Assembly (NCBI GenBank): GCA_002438785.1 | Contig: DJQS01000008.1 | Location: forward strand, 62,001 to 126,000 | Length of the DNA stretch: 64,000 bases | Origin: Caryophanales bacterium UBA6380 | GTDB taxonomy: Bacteria; Bacillota_I; Bacilli_A; RFN20; CAG-826 | Direction of reading: 5' to 3' | Part shown: positions 26,833 through 35,184 of the stretch, in pieces | Numbering within the stretch: the first letter of the stretch is position 1 | Layout of the letters: each line of letters starts with the position of its first letter | Translations under genes and position numbers: made by a program | Notes under the pieces: generated by a model | Database searches by the model: none | What the model saw: the letters and a program-made list of their open reading frames with translations, nothing else | Told to the model about the DNA's origin: nothing

Positions 26833-26882
26833 AAAAAAACTTAGTTCTAACATAGAAAACTATGCAAAACTAAGCTTTTTTA
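26833..26882. terminator. Bidirectional terminator downstream of the DUF308 gene
   Basis: The outer stem CTTAGTT/AACTAAG and inner stem CATAG/CTATG form one hairpin, with an A run on one side and a T run on the other, so it works on both strands. It ends the minus-strand DUF308 gene and insulates glf. Confidence 0.8.
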
Positions 26883-26889
26883 TAAAAAA

Positions 26890-27405
26890 TTATTTTCTTG
26901 ATTTTAAAGATATTAAAGTTAATATTAAATTGTAAAGTCCATAAATCATTAATAATACTCCGAAGATAATCCAAATATATTGTCTCCAAAATAAGAATAC
27001 AATCCCAAAAGTTAATCCAATAATACCAAATACAATTTCGCAAATTCCTAAGTTTGTGTTTTTATTTACAAATCTAATAATGGAATCAATAATGAATAAA
27101 GCGCCAATTGTAATAAGAATTATTGCAATGAGATTCATGATTATACTAGTAATATTAATGTAGTTAGCCATTATAGAAATACCAGTAGCAACCAATATTG
27201 CTCCAGAAATTGAAGCAGGTAATAAAACAGTTTTTCTACTTGAATCACTTACACCTTTAACAAAAGCTAAAATACCTAAAAGAATAACAATTGCACCTAT
27301 GATGTAATTAATAAAAGATTCATTTAAAATTGATAAAGTTAATAATAAACCTATAACAAAGATGACAATGCTTTCAATTATTTTATAAGCCTTATTTTTA
27401 CTCAT
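26890..27405 (-). CDS. DUF308/HdeD-like membrane protein
   Basis: A 171-residue protein made of about six hydrophobic helices in three repeated pairs, typical of the HdeD/DUF308 family, which has been linked to acid resistance in E. coli but has no fixed function in Firmicutes. Recognisable are AIVILLGILAFVKGVSDS, the mid-protein IILITIGALFIIDSIIRF and the C-terminal IIFGVLLMIYGLYNLI repeat. A GGAGG site lies just before the ATG and TATAAT sequences are upstream. A bidirectional terminator follows. Confidence 0.8.
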   Translation of the reverse strand: MSKNKAYKIIESIVIFVIGLLLTLSILNESFINYIIGAIVILLGILAFVKGVSDSSRKTVLLPASISGAILVATGISIMANYINITSIIMNLIAIILITIGALFIIDSIIRFVNKNTNLGICEIVFGIIGLTFGIVFLFWRQYIWIIFGVLLMIYGLYNLILTLISLKSRK

Positions 27406-27492
27406 AATCTACCTCCGCCAAATATTATATATATAAAATAAATTATATCTATAGATAAATACAAAAAGTTACATTACGTAACTTCTAATTAA

Positions 27493-27717
27493 TTAGGCTA
27501 AGATTAAATGCTTAAATAATAGACACCAAATACAATCTAGCCAACCAACAAATAGACCAGTAAAAGTAACTATTATTGCAATAAGTAATTTTACGAAGCC
27601 ACCTTTATTTAAAAAAGCGCTCCATCTTACTAAAACTTCTACAATCCAATTTACAAATGGGATAAGTAATAATAGAATTTGAACAAGTCTTGATTGTGAA
27701 TTAAACCATTTTTGCAT
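27493..27717 (-). CDS. Small two-helix membrane protein, unknown
   Basis: About 74 residues starting MQKWFNSQSRLVQILLLL, with two hydrophobic segments joined by a short loop and several Trp residues. The ATG at 27717 is chosen over a TTG two codons earlier, because AGGAGG lies eight bases before it. No known family was recognised. It resembles the small protein at 14548-14778 in helix layout and in several spaced residues. It is divergent from clpB and shares the 120-base intergenic region that carries CIRCE. Confidence 0.65.
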   Translation of the reverse strand: MQKWFNSQSRLVQILLLLIPFVNWIVEVLVRWSAFLNKGGFVKLLIAIIVTFTGLFVGWLDCIWCLLFKHLILA

Positions 27718-27775
27718 ACACAATACCTCCTAATTTTTTATAACACAAAACAAAATAAAAGTTAAGTATAAAATA

Positions 27776-27802
27776 TTAGCACTCTCTATTGACAAGTGCT
27801 AA
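27776..27802 (+). promoter_or_regulatory. CIRCE element (HrcA operator) of clpB
   Basis: TTAGCACTC-N9-AAGTGCTAA matches the CIRCE consensus (TTAGCACTC-N9-GAGTGCTAA) except for one base. It overlaps the -35 of the clpB promoter, as expected for repression by HrcA. Confidence 0.93.
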
Positions 27803-27816
27803 TTTGGGTTTATAAT
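27789..27816 (+). promoter_or_regulatory. clpB promoter
   Basis: TTGACA, a 16-base spacer and TATAAT, a near-perfect vegetative promoter whose -35 is inside CIRCE. A GGAGGG ribosome site follows before the clpB ATG. Confidence 0.85.
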
Positions 27817-27841
27817 ATACTTAATTATTGGAGGGAAATTT

Positions 27842-29959
27842 ATGAACGAAGGTATGGAAGATTATAGTCAAGATAAAGATATATTATCTAAATTTGGTAG
27901 ATTGATTACAGAAGATGTAAAAAAGAATAAAATAGATCCTGTTATTGGTAGAGATGAAGAAATTCGTAAAATTATTACTGTTTTAGCAAGAAAAACTAAA
28001 AACAATGTAATTTTGCTTGGTGAACCTGGTGTTGGTAAAACAGCAATTATTGAAGGTCTTGCACAAAGAATTGTAAATAATGATGTTCCACAAACTTTAA
28101 AAGATAAACAAATTTTTGAACTTGATATGGGTGCGCTAATTGCTGGTGCTAAATATCAAGGTGAATTTGAGGAGCGTTTAAAAGCAGTTTTGAATAAAGT
28201 TCGTGATAGTGATCATAAGATCATCATGTTTATTGATGAAATTCATTTAATTGTTGGTGCTGGTAGAAGTCAAGGTGCAATGGATGCTTCAAATATGTTA
28301 AAACCAATGCTAGCTCGTGGAGATATTGATTGTATTGGTGCAACAACTTTAAGTGAATATCAACAATATATTGAGAAAGATAGAGCTCTTGAAAGAAGAT
28401 TTCAACCAATTATGGTTAATGAGCCTTCAAAAGAAGACACATTATCAATATTAAGAGGTTTAAAATCTAGATTTGAATCCCATCATGGAGTAAAAATTAC
28501 AGATAATGCCTTGGTAGCTGCTGTTAATTACAGTGTTAGATATATTACTAACAGATTTTTGCCAGATAAAGCAATTGATTTAATTGATGAAGCTTGTGCA
28601 GAAACACGTGTTGAAATAGAATCTATGCCACAAGAATTAGATGATGTTTCAAGAAAAATTAGGCAATTGGAGATTGAAAAACTTGCTCTTGAACAAGAAA
28701 AAGATGATCAATCTAAACTTAGACTTGAAAAATTAGTTAAAGAATTAGATGATCTTAAAAAAGAATATGATAGATTGGTAGCTCAATGGAAAAAGGAAAA
28801 AGAAGAGATTACACATTTAAAAGACCTTAAGAATAAACTTGATAGTCTTAATTTTACTTTAAATCAGTCTTATAATGCAGGCGATTTCAAAAAAGCTAGT
28901 GAGATTCAATATAAGGAGATTCCTCAAGTTCAAAAAGAAATTGATGCAATAGAAAAAGATGAAAAAAGTGGTAAAAAACTATTAAGTGACGAAATTACAG
29001 AGGAAAATATTGCTGAAATTGTTGCTAAAATGACAAATATTCCAGTTTCTAGAATCTCAAAGGGCGATAAAGAGAGAGTGATGAATCTTGCAAATACTTT
29101 AAAAAAGAGAGTTATTGGCCAAGATGCAGCAATTGATTTAGTTAGTGATGCTATTTTAAGACAAAGAGCTGGAATAAAAGATCAAAATAGACCTATTGGT
29201 AGTTTCTTATTTTTAGGACCTACTGGAGTTGGTAAAACTGAAGTTGCAAAAGCTTTAGCTGAAGCTTTATTTGATAGTGAAAATCATATTATTAGAATTG
29301 ATATGAGTGAATATATGGAAAAGTATAGTGTGAGTAGGCTTTTAGGAGCTGCTCCAGGTTATGTTGGCTATGAAGAAGGTGGGCAATTAACTGAACCTGT
29401 TAGACATAATCCTTATTCAATTGTATTATTTGATGAAATCGAAAAAGCTAATCCTGAGGTCTATAATGTTCTTTTACAAATTATGGATGATGGTCGACTT
29501 ACTGACTCACAAGGTAGAACAGTTGACTTTAAAAATACTATCATCATTATGACTAGTAACTTAGGAAGTCAAGAAATACTCGATGGGCATACTGAATTAG
29601 TTGATAAACTATTAAGAACTCATTTTAAACCAGAATTTTTAAATAGAATTGATGAGATTGTCTATTTTAATAGTTTAAGTAAAGATGTTCAATTAAAAGT
29701 TACGGATAAAATGCTCAATGATTTATCAAGAAGACTTGCTCTTGAATATTATCAAGTTGTATTTACAAAAAATGTCTCGAATTATGTTTTAGAAAATGCT
29801 TATTCTACTGATTTTGGGGCTAGACCAATTAGAAGATTTATACAACATAATATTGAAACTATATTAGCTCGAATGATTATTAGTGAAGAACTTAAAGTAA
29901 ATACACCTTATAAAGTTGATTATGTTAATAATCAAATTAAGGTTAGCTTAATTAAATAA
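27842..29959 (+). CDS. clpB: ClpB-type disaggregase lacking the N-terminal domain
   Basis: A 705-residue Hsp100 ATPase. The first AAA+ module has Walker A GEPGVGKT at 60-67, Walker B MFIDEIH, and DRALERRFQ. A coiled-coil middle domain of ClpB length (about 265-385) follows, then the second AAA+ module with GPTGVGKT, LFDEIEKA and the C-terminal FGARPIRRFIQ. The long middle domain and absence of a ClpP-binding tripeptide loop point to ClpB rather than ClpC or ClpA. The usual 140-residue N-domain is missing: the protein starts almost at LSKFGRLITED, as in Mollicutes ClpB. It solubilises heat-aggregated proteins with DnaK. HrcA control is shown by CIRCE. Confidence 0.93.
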   Translation: MNEGMEDYSQDKDILSKFGRLITEDVKKNKIDPVIGRDEEIRKIITVLARKTKNNVILLGEPGVGKTAIIEGLAQRIVNNDVPQTLKDKQIFELDMGALIAGAKYQGEFEERLKAVLNKVRDSDHKIIMFIDEIHLIVGAGRSQGAMDASNMLKPMLARGDIDCIGATTLSEYQQYIEKDRALERRFQPIMVNEPSKEDTLSILRGLKSRFESHHGVKITDNALVAAVNYSVRYITNRFLPDKAIDLIDEACAETRVEIESMPQELDDVSRKIRQLEIEKLALEQEKDDQSKLRLEKLVKELDDLKKEYDRLVAQWKKEKEEITHLKDLKNKLDSLNFTLNQSYNAGDFKKASEIQYKEIPQVQKEIDAIEKDEKSGKKLLSDEITEENIAEIVAKMTNIPVSRISKGDKERVMNLANTLKKRVIGQDAAIDLVSDAILRQRAGIKDQNRPIGSFLFLGPTGVGKTEVAKALAEALFDSENHIIRIDMSEYMEKYSVSRLLGAAPGYVGYEEGGQLTEPVRHNPYSIVLFDEIEKANPEVYNVLLQIMDDGRLTDSQGRTVDFKNTIIIMTSNLGSQEILDGHTELVDKLLRTHFKPEFLNRIDEIVYFNSLSKDVQLKVTDKMLNDLSRRLALEYYQVVFTKNVSNYVLENAYSTDFGARPIRRFIQHNIETILARMIISEELKVNTPYKVDYVNNQIKVSLIK

Positions 29960-29969
29960 TGAAAGCGGG

Positions 29970-29997
29970 AAAGAACTAGTGAAAACTAGTTCTTTTT
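29970..29997 (+). terminator. Terminator after clpB
   Basis: The 10-bp stem AAGAACTAGT/ACTAGTTCTT with a GAAA tetraloop is followed by T residues. Confidence 0.9.
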
Positions 29998-30123
29998 AAA
30001 TAATTTTGTTTTTTATAAAAAAACCTTGCAGAAATTTATTTATTTTTTGAAAAAGTAATATTTGTAAAGGCTAATGAAAAAATTCTTTACAATAAATTTA
30101 CACTTTATGATAGTATTATTTGG

Positions 30124-31227
30124 ATGAGCTTCTATGATTTTTTTAATTTGATGGGAGAGTTTCCGATATTGATATTATGCTTAATTTTAATAATATCTGT
30201 TGTTTTTGTTAACGGATGGACTGATGCACCTAATGCTATCGCTACATGTATTTCAACTAAGTCTATCCGACCTAAAAATGCTTTAATAATGGCAGCCATT
30301 TGTAACTTACTTGGAGTTATGGCTGCTTTTTTCTTTATGAATGAAGTTAGTGAAACTATTTCTAATATCGTAGTTTTTTCTAATGCTTCTCCTATTTCTG
30401 CTCTTACTGCCCTTAGTGCATCAATGCTTGGAGTTACCGCTTGGGGAGTATTTTCTTGGATATTTGGTATACCTTCTAGTGAATCTCATAGTTTAATTGG
30501 TGGACTAACTGGTGCTGGACTAGCTTGTATGACTTTAAAGATGAATGTAATAATTCCCTTTGGTCCAACTAGTAGTTGGGCGATGGTTCTTTATGGATTA
30601 TTTGGATCAATAATATTTGGTTTTTTTGGTGGCTTGGGGTTTACTAAATTAATTGAACTAATTTTTAAAAGAGCTAATAGAAATCACACAAGAAAATTTT
30701 TTAAATGGGCTCAAATAACTTCGGGTGGATGCTTGGCTTTTGCTCATGGTGCACAAGATGGACTAAAATTTGTTGGAATTTTTTTAATGGCTATTGAATT
30801 TGCTTCCCAAGCTCATAATTTAAGTTCATCAAATCAAATTATTATAAGTCATGATATTGCACCTTTATGGTGGGTTGCTGTAATTGTCGCTATTGTTATT
30901 GCAATTGGCACTTGTGTTGGTGGATTTAGAATTATTAAGAAAATTGGGCAAGGATTATCCAAAATGGAGCCTTACCAAGGATTTTGTAGTGATTTGACTA
31001 GTGGTGTAGGTATATTATTAGCCACCTATTGTGGCTTACCAATTTCAACTGGGCAAGTAGCAACTAGTTCAATTCTTGGTGTAGGAGCGACTAGAGGTAT
31101 TAAAAAAGTTAAATGGAATGCTTTTTTAGAAATGGTTATTACTTGGATTTGTTGTTTTCCAAGTACAATTTTAGTTGGTTATTTGTTTACATTGTTATTA
31201 CTTAATATTCCTGGTTTAGGAGGCTAA
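30124..31227 (+). CDS. pit: PiT-family inorganic phosphate transporter
   Basis: A 367-residue membrane protein of the PiT (SLC20-like) family with about ten helices. The two family signature repeats are present: VNGWTDAPNAIATCISTKSI near the N-terminus, and FAHGAQDGLKFVGIF in the second half. SSESHSLIGGLTGAG and the matching STGQVATSSILGVG are also there. It takes up phosphate, probably with Na+ or H+. No Shine-Dalgarno is seen, and a -10-like GATAGT lies nine bases before the ATG, so the leader is very short or absent. The DUF47 partner follows after one base. Confidence 0.93.
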   Translation: MSFYDFFNLMGEFPILILCLILIISVVFVNGWTDAPNAIATCISTKSIRPKNALIMAAICNLLGVMAAFFFMNEVSETISNIVVFSNASPISALTALSASMLGVTAWGVFSWIFGIPSSESHSLIGGLTGAGLACMTLKMNVIIPFGPTSSWAMVLYGLFGSIIFGFFGGLGFTKLIELIFKRANRNHTRKFFKWAQITSGGCLAFAHGAQDGLKFVGIFLMAIEFASQAHNLSSSNQIIISHDIAPLWWVAVIVAIVIAIGTCVGGFRIIKKIGQGLSKMEPYQGFCSDLTSGVGILLATYCGLPISTGQVATSSILGVGATRGIKKVKWNAFLEMVITWICCFPSTILVGYLFTLLLLNIPGLGG

Positions 31228-31228
31228 T

Positions 31229-31849
31229 ATGAAAAAGAAGAACAATTTTTTTTATGAATCATTTATTAAATTAATTGATTATGCTATTGAGGCAATGAAT
31301 GTTTTAACAAAAGGACTCAGTAATTTTAATAATTGTAATTTATTAGAATTAAAAAATGAAGTTCATAAAATTGAACATGAAGCTGATTGCTTAAAACATG
31401 AATTTGAAGAAAAATTAGCAAAAGAATTTATTACTCCAATTGATCGTGAAGACATTTTTGTTTTATACGATAATATTGATGATCTTATTGATTCAATTGA
31501 TGAAGTAAGCTACAAATTATATTTAAGGAACTATCTTGAATTACCTTCTAATATTGGCATTATGATTGATAAATCATTTGAAGCGATTAATTCTGTAAAA
31601 GAAATTTTTCTTAATTTTCAAGATTTGGATAATAAATCAATCATGGATCCTTTAATTAATAAAGTTATAACTATTGAAGAAGAGGTTGATCAAATTTATG
31701 AGGAAAATGTTCATGAACTTTATCTAGAAAGTAAAGATTATGACAAAATAAGATTATTTGAAAAAGTTTATAGTTATTTTGAATATATTACTGATAAATG
31801 TCGTGATGTTTGCAAAACAATATCTATTATAATGTATAAAAATTTATAA
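31229..31849 (+). CDS. DUF47/PhoU-like Pit accessory protein
   Basis: A 206-residue all-helical protein of the DUF47 (Pit accessory, PhoU-like) family. It has HKIEHEADCLKHEFEEKLAKEFITPIDREDIFVL (about residues 45-80), whose Glu/Asp-rich E-x3-D patterns bind metal clusters in PhoU folds. Such proteins regulate PiT transporters and are almost always encoded next to them, as here (one base after pit, ribosome site GGAGG in the end of pit). It is cytoplasmic and peripheral to the membrane. Confidence 0.92.
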   Translation: MKKKNNFFYESFIKLIDYAIEAMNVLTKGLSNFNNCNLLELKNEVHKIEHEADCLKHEFEEKLAKEFITPIDREDIFVLYDNIDDLIDSIDEVSYKLYLRNYLELPSNIGIMIDKSFEAINSVKEIFLNFQDLDNKSIMDPLINKVITIEEEVDQIYEENVHELYLESKDYDKIRLFEKVYSYFEYITDKCRDVCKTISIIMYKNL

Positions 31850-31941
31850 TTTTTATATATTATTAATATTAAATACTTTTAATATATTTAATAAAAATAT
31901 ATAATAAAGATGTTAATTTTCTTAAGGAGGAAAAAAGAAAT

Positions 31942-32964
31942 ATGGCAATTAAAGTTGCAATTAACGGTTTTGGTAGAATTGGAAGATTAGCATTTAGACA
32001 AATGTTCCAAGCAGAAGGATATGAAATCGTTGCTATTAATGATTTAACTGATCCAAAAATGTTAGCTCATTTATTAAAGTACGATTCAGCTCAAAGAAGA
32101 TATGCATTAGCTGATAAAGTTAGTGCTACAGATCATTCAATTATTGTTGATGGTCATGAAATTGAAATTTATAAAGAACCTAAAGCTGAAAATTTACCTT
32201 GGGGTAAATTAGGCGTTGATGTTGTCTTAGAATGTACTGGTTTCTATACATCAAAAGAAAAAGCTATGGCTCATATTAATGCTGGTGCTAAAAAAGTTGT
32301 TATTAGTGCACCTGCTGGAAAAGATTTACCTACAATTGTTTATGGTGTTAATGAGCATACTTTAACTAAAGAAGATAAAATTATTAGTGCAGCAAGTTGT
32401 ACAACTAATTGTTTAGCTCCTATGGCTAATGCATTAAATAAATTTACTCCAATTGTTAGTGGTATTATGACTACAGTTCATGCTTACACTGGCGATCAAA
32501 TGGTACTTGATGGACCACATAGAAAAGGTGATTTAAGAAGAGCTAGAGCTGCTGCAGTTAATATTGTTCCTAATTCAACTGGTGCTGCAAAAGCTATTGG
32601 ATTAGTTATTCCTGAATTAAATGGTAAATTAATTGGTAGTGCTCAAAGAGTTCCAGTTCCAACTGGTTCTACTACAATTTTAGTTGCTGTTGTTAAAGCA
32701 AATGGTAAGGAAGTTACTCCAGAAACAATTAATGCTTTCATGAAGACTCAAACCAGTGCTTCTTATGGATATAATGAAGATTTAATCGTCTCAAGCGATA
32801 TCATTGGTATTACACAAGGTTCATTATTTGATGCAACTCAAACTATGGTTACTAAAGTTAATGATGATATGTATCAAGTTCAAGTTGTTGCTTGGTATGA
32901 TAATGAAAATTCATATACTAGCCAAATGGTAAGAACAATTAAATACTTTGCAGAATTAAAGTAA
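31942..32964 (+). CDS. gapA: Glyceraldehyde-3-phosphate dehydrogenase
   Basis: Full-length GAPDH (340 residues), glycolytic type. The NAD-binding start is VAINGFGRIGRLAFRQ, the catalytic cysteine is C153 in SAASCTTNCLAP, and the C-terminal VAWYDNENSYTSQMV is present. It oxidises glyceraldehyde 3-phosphate to 1,3-bisphosphoglycerate. IND near residue 32-34 fits NAD specificity. AAGGAGG is a strong ribosome site, and TATAAT is at 31900-31905. Its codons are noticeably less A/T-biased than neighbours, as expected for a highly expressed gene. First gene of gapA-pgk-tpiA, with an intervening terminator. Confidence 0.97.
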   Translation: MAIKVAINGFGRIGRLAFRQMFQAEGYEIVAINDLTDPKMLAHLLKYDSAQRRYALADKVSATDHSIIVDGHEIEIYKEPKAENLPWGKLGVDVVLECTGFYTSKEKAMAHINAGAKKVVISAPAGKDLPTIVYGVNEHTLTKEDKIISAASCTTNCLAPMANALNKFTPIVSGIMTTVHAYTGDQMVLDGPHRKGDLRRARAAAVNIVPNSTGAAKAIGLVIPELNGKLIGSAQRVPVPTGSTTILVAVVKANGKEVTPETINAFMKTQTSASYGYNEDLIVSSDIIGITQGSLFDATQTMVTKVNDDMYQVQVVAWYDNENSYTSQMVRTIKYFAELK

Positions 32965-32978
32965 TTTGTTTAAATTTC

Positions 32979-33007
32979 AGGTCTAGGGTGAACTCTAGAC
33001 CTTTTTT
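32979..33007 (+). terminator. Terminator/attenuator between gapA and pgk
   Basis: The stem AGGTCTAG/CTAGACCT extends inward by a GT and a GC pair with a TGAA tetraloop, followed by six T residues. Readthrough would allow higher gapA than pgk expression. Confidence 0.85.
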
Positions 33008-33026
33008 ATAAGAAGGGGTTATAAAT

Positions 33027-34238
33027 ATGTTAACAATTGAAAATTTAAAGAATCTTGAAGGCAAAAAAGTAATGGTTAGGGTTGATTTCAATGTACCATT
33101 AAACGGAACTGCTATTAGAGATGACAATCGTATCGTTAGTGCTTTGCCTACAATTAAAGCATTATTAAAAATGAACGCAAAAGTTGTATTATTTTCTCAT
33201 TTAGGCAAAATTAAATGGGGCAAGGTTGATGATGCTGAAATTGCTAAAGAAAAAGATAAAAACAACATGGTTTATGTTTATCCTCGTTTAAAAGAACTTT
33301 TGGCACCTACTAATGTAAAATTTTCTGAAGCCACAAGCGGTGAAAAATTAAAAGATGCTATTGATTCATTAAAAGATGGTGAAGTATTACTTGTTCAAAA
33401 TACTCGATATGAGAAAGGTGAAAGTAAAAATGATCCAAAATTAAGTGCTGATTGGGCAAGTAATTTTGATGCTTTTGTTATGGATGCCTTTGGTAGTGCA
33501 CATAGAGCTCACGCTTCAACTTATGGAGTTCCCGAAATTTTGAAGAAAGAAGGCAAACAATGTGCTCTTGGTTTCTTAATGGAGAAAGAAGTTAAAAATT
33601 TAGACAAATGTGTCCATCCTGATGCTCACCCATATATTGCTATATTAGGTGGTTTTAAAGTTAGTGATAAAATCAAGGTCATTGATAGTTTATTAAAAAA
33701 ATGTGACAAAATTTTAATTGGCGGAGCAATGGCTTACACTTTCTTAAAAGCTTTAGGAAAAGAAGTTGGTAAGAGTCCTGTTGAAGAAGATCAATTAGGT
33801 TATGCTTTAAAGTGCTATGAATCTGGTAAGATCGTTTTGCCATATGATACTGTTTGTGCTGATGATTTTGAAAATTACACAGTTGTAGAAACTGTTCCAA
33901 GTAGTGAAATTCCTGCTGGATTTGAAGGACTTGATATTGGCCCTAAAACTATTGGAGAATTTTCTAAAATAATTAAAGAAGCAAAAATTATTTTCTGGAA
34001 TGGACCAGTTGGTGTTTTTGAAAATAAAGACTTTGCTAATGGTACGATTGGAATTTGTAAAGCAATTACTGACAATAAAAAAGCATTTAGCGTAATTGGT
34101 GGCGGCGATAGTGCTGCTGCAGCTAAACAATTCGGATTTGCTGATAAGTTCTCACACGTTTCAACTGGTGGCGGTGCTAGTTTGGAAATGATTGAAAATG
34201 ATGGGCATTTACCAGGAATCGATGTAATTGGAGAATAA
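33027..34238 (+). CDS. pgk: Phosphoglycerate kinase
   Basis: A 403-residue PGK that makes ATP from 1,3-bisphosphoglycerate. Motifs seen are VMVRVDFNVPL (substrate arm), SHLGK, MDAFGSAHRAHAS, FWNGPVGVFE, and GGGDSAAAA near the C-terminus. The ADP-site segment normally written GGAKVSDKI reads GGFKVSDKI here, an unusual Ala-to-Phe change. A short insertion rich in Lys/Asp after SHLGK is also noticeable. GGGG precedes the ATG. It follows gapA past a terminator and is seven bases from tpiA. Confidence 0.97.
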   Translation: MLTIENLKNLEGKKVMVRVDFNVPLNGTAIRDDNRIVSALPTIKALLKMNAKVVLFSHLGKIKWGKVDDAEIAKEKDKNNMVYVYPRLKELLAPTNVKFSEATSGEKLKDAIDSLKDGEVLLVQNTRYEKGESKNDPKLSADWASNFDAFVMDAFGSAHRAHASTYGVPEILKKEGKQCALGFLMEKEVKNLDKCVHPDAHPYIAILGGFKVSDKIKVIDSLLKKCDKILIGGAMAYTFLKALGKEVGKSPVEEDQLGYALKCYESGKIVLPYDTVCADDFENYTVVETVPSSEIPAGFEGLDIGPKTIGEFSKIIKEAKIIFWNGPVGVFENKDFANGTIGICKAITDNKKAFSVIGGGDSAAAAKQFGFADKFSHVSTGGGASLEMIENDGHLPGIDVIGE

Positions 34239-34244
34239 CTTATA

Positions 34245-35003
34245 ATGAGAAGAAAATTATTACTTGGCAACTGGAAAATGAATAAAACAGTTACTGAGGC
34301 TAAAGAATTTGCTTTAGAAGCAAAAGATTTAGGGAAAACTGCTAAAGCTAATAAAATAGACATGGGTGTTTGTGTTCCTTATGTTGATTTAGCTCCAGTT
34401 AAGAAAATTTTAAAAAATAGTTTAATAGTTGGAGCTGAAAATTGTAATGAACTCGATCATGGAGCTTATACTGGTGAAATTTCCATACCTATGCTTTTAG
34501 ATTTAGGAATTTCTTGGTGTATTATTGGCCATAGTGAAAGAAGAACATATTATGCTGAAACTAGTGAGCATTGTAATAAAAAGATTTTATCATTATTAAA
34601 GAATAATATGATACCTGTTTATTGCTGTGGTGAATCTGAAGCTATTTTTGAAGAAGGAAAAACAAAGGAATTTGTTAAGGAACAAATAATTACTGGATTT
34701 AAAGATGTGAATGAGGATGATGCTTCTAAAGTTGTTATCGCCTATGAACCTATATGGTCAATTGGAACTGGTAAAAATGCTTCAACTGAAATCGCAGAGG
34801 ATATTTGCAAATTTATAAGAGATATTATTAAAGATTTATATGGCCGCAAAGTTGCAAATAAAATTAGAATTTTATATGGTGGAAGCGTAAAACCTAATAA
34901 TATTAAAGCTTATTTAAGTCAAGAAGATGTTGATGGTGCTCTTGTTGGTGGAGCCAGTCTTGATGTTAAATCATATACTGAATTATTAACTAATTTACTT
35001 TAA
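34245..35003 (+). CDS. tpiA: Triosephosphate isomerase
   Basis: A complete 252-residue TIM barrel. The substrate Lys is K11 in GNWKMN, the electrophile is H96 in IGHSERR, and the catalytic base is E168 in AYEPIWSIGTGK. The phosphate loops LYGGSVKPNN and GALVGGASL are also present. It interconverts dihydroxyacetone phosphate and glyceraldehyde 3-phosphate. GGAG at the end of pgk serves as its ribosome site. A strong terminator follows. Confidence 0.98.
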   Translation: MRRKLLLGNWKMNKTVTEAKEFALEAKDLGKTAKANKIDMGVCVPYVDLAPVKKILKNSLIVGAENCNELDHGAYTGEISIPMLLDLGISWCIIGHSERRTYYAETSEHCNKKILSLLKNNMIPVYCCGESEAIFEEGKTKEFVKEQIITGFKDVNEDDASKVVIAYEPIWSIGTGKNASTEIAEDICKFIRDIIKDLYGRKVANKIRILYGGSVKPNNIKAYLSQEDVDGALVGGASLDVKSYTELLTNLL

Positions 35004-35018
35004 TCAATAAAATTTATT

Positions 35019-35057
35019 AAAAAGCCTGCAGAATTTAACTATTTTGTAGGCTTTTTA
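35019..35057 (+). terminator. Terminator after tpiA
   Basis: AAAAAGCCTGCA pairs with TGTAGGCTTTTT (one G-T pair), followed by more T residues. Confidence 0.85.
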
Positions 35058-35130
35058 TTTTGTTCAAAGCAATAAAATAATATCTAGTATTTATTACTAG
35101 ATATATTTGTTTTTTAAAACTAATGATAAT

Positions 35131-35159
35131 TTGACATTTTTTTGCTCATATTATATTAT
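35131..35159 (+). promoter_or_regulatory. Promoter of the 35185-40084 gene pair
   Basis: TTGACA, a 17-base spacer and TATTAT, 25 bases before the ATG at 35185. Confidence 0.7.
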
Positions 35160-35184
35160 ATAAGCGGTTTGAGAAATTTTGATT

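Noticed and set aside
31866..31885. A/T-only inverted repeat ATATTAAA-TACT-TTTAATAT before gapA
   Set aside because: Such repeats are expected by chance in sequence this A/T-rich, and there is no G/C pair to make a stable hairpin.
33679..34363. Three overlapping minus-strand open frames
   Set aside because: They lie wholly opposite pgk and tpiA, whose conserved motifs are beyond doubt; no ribosome sites or family features.
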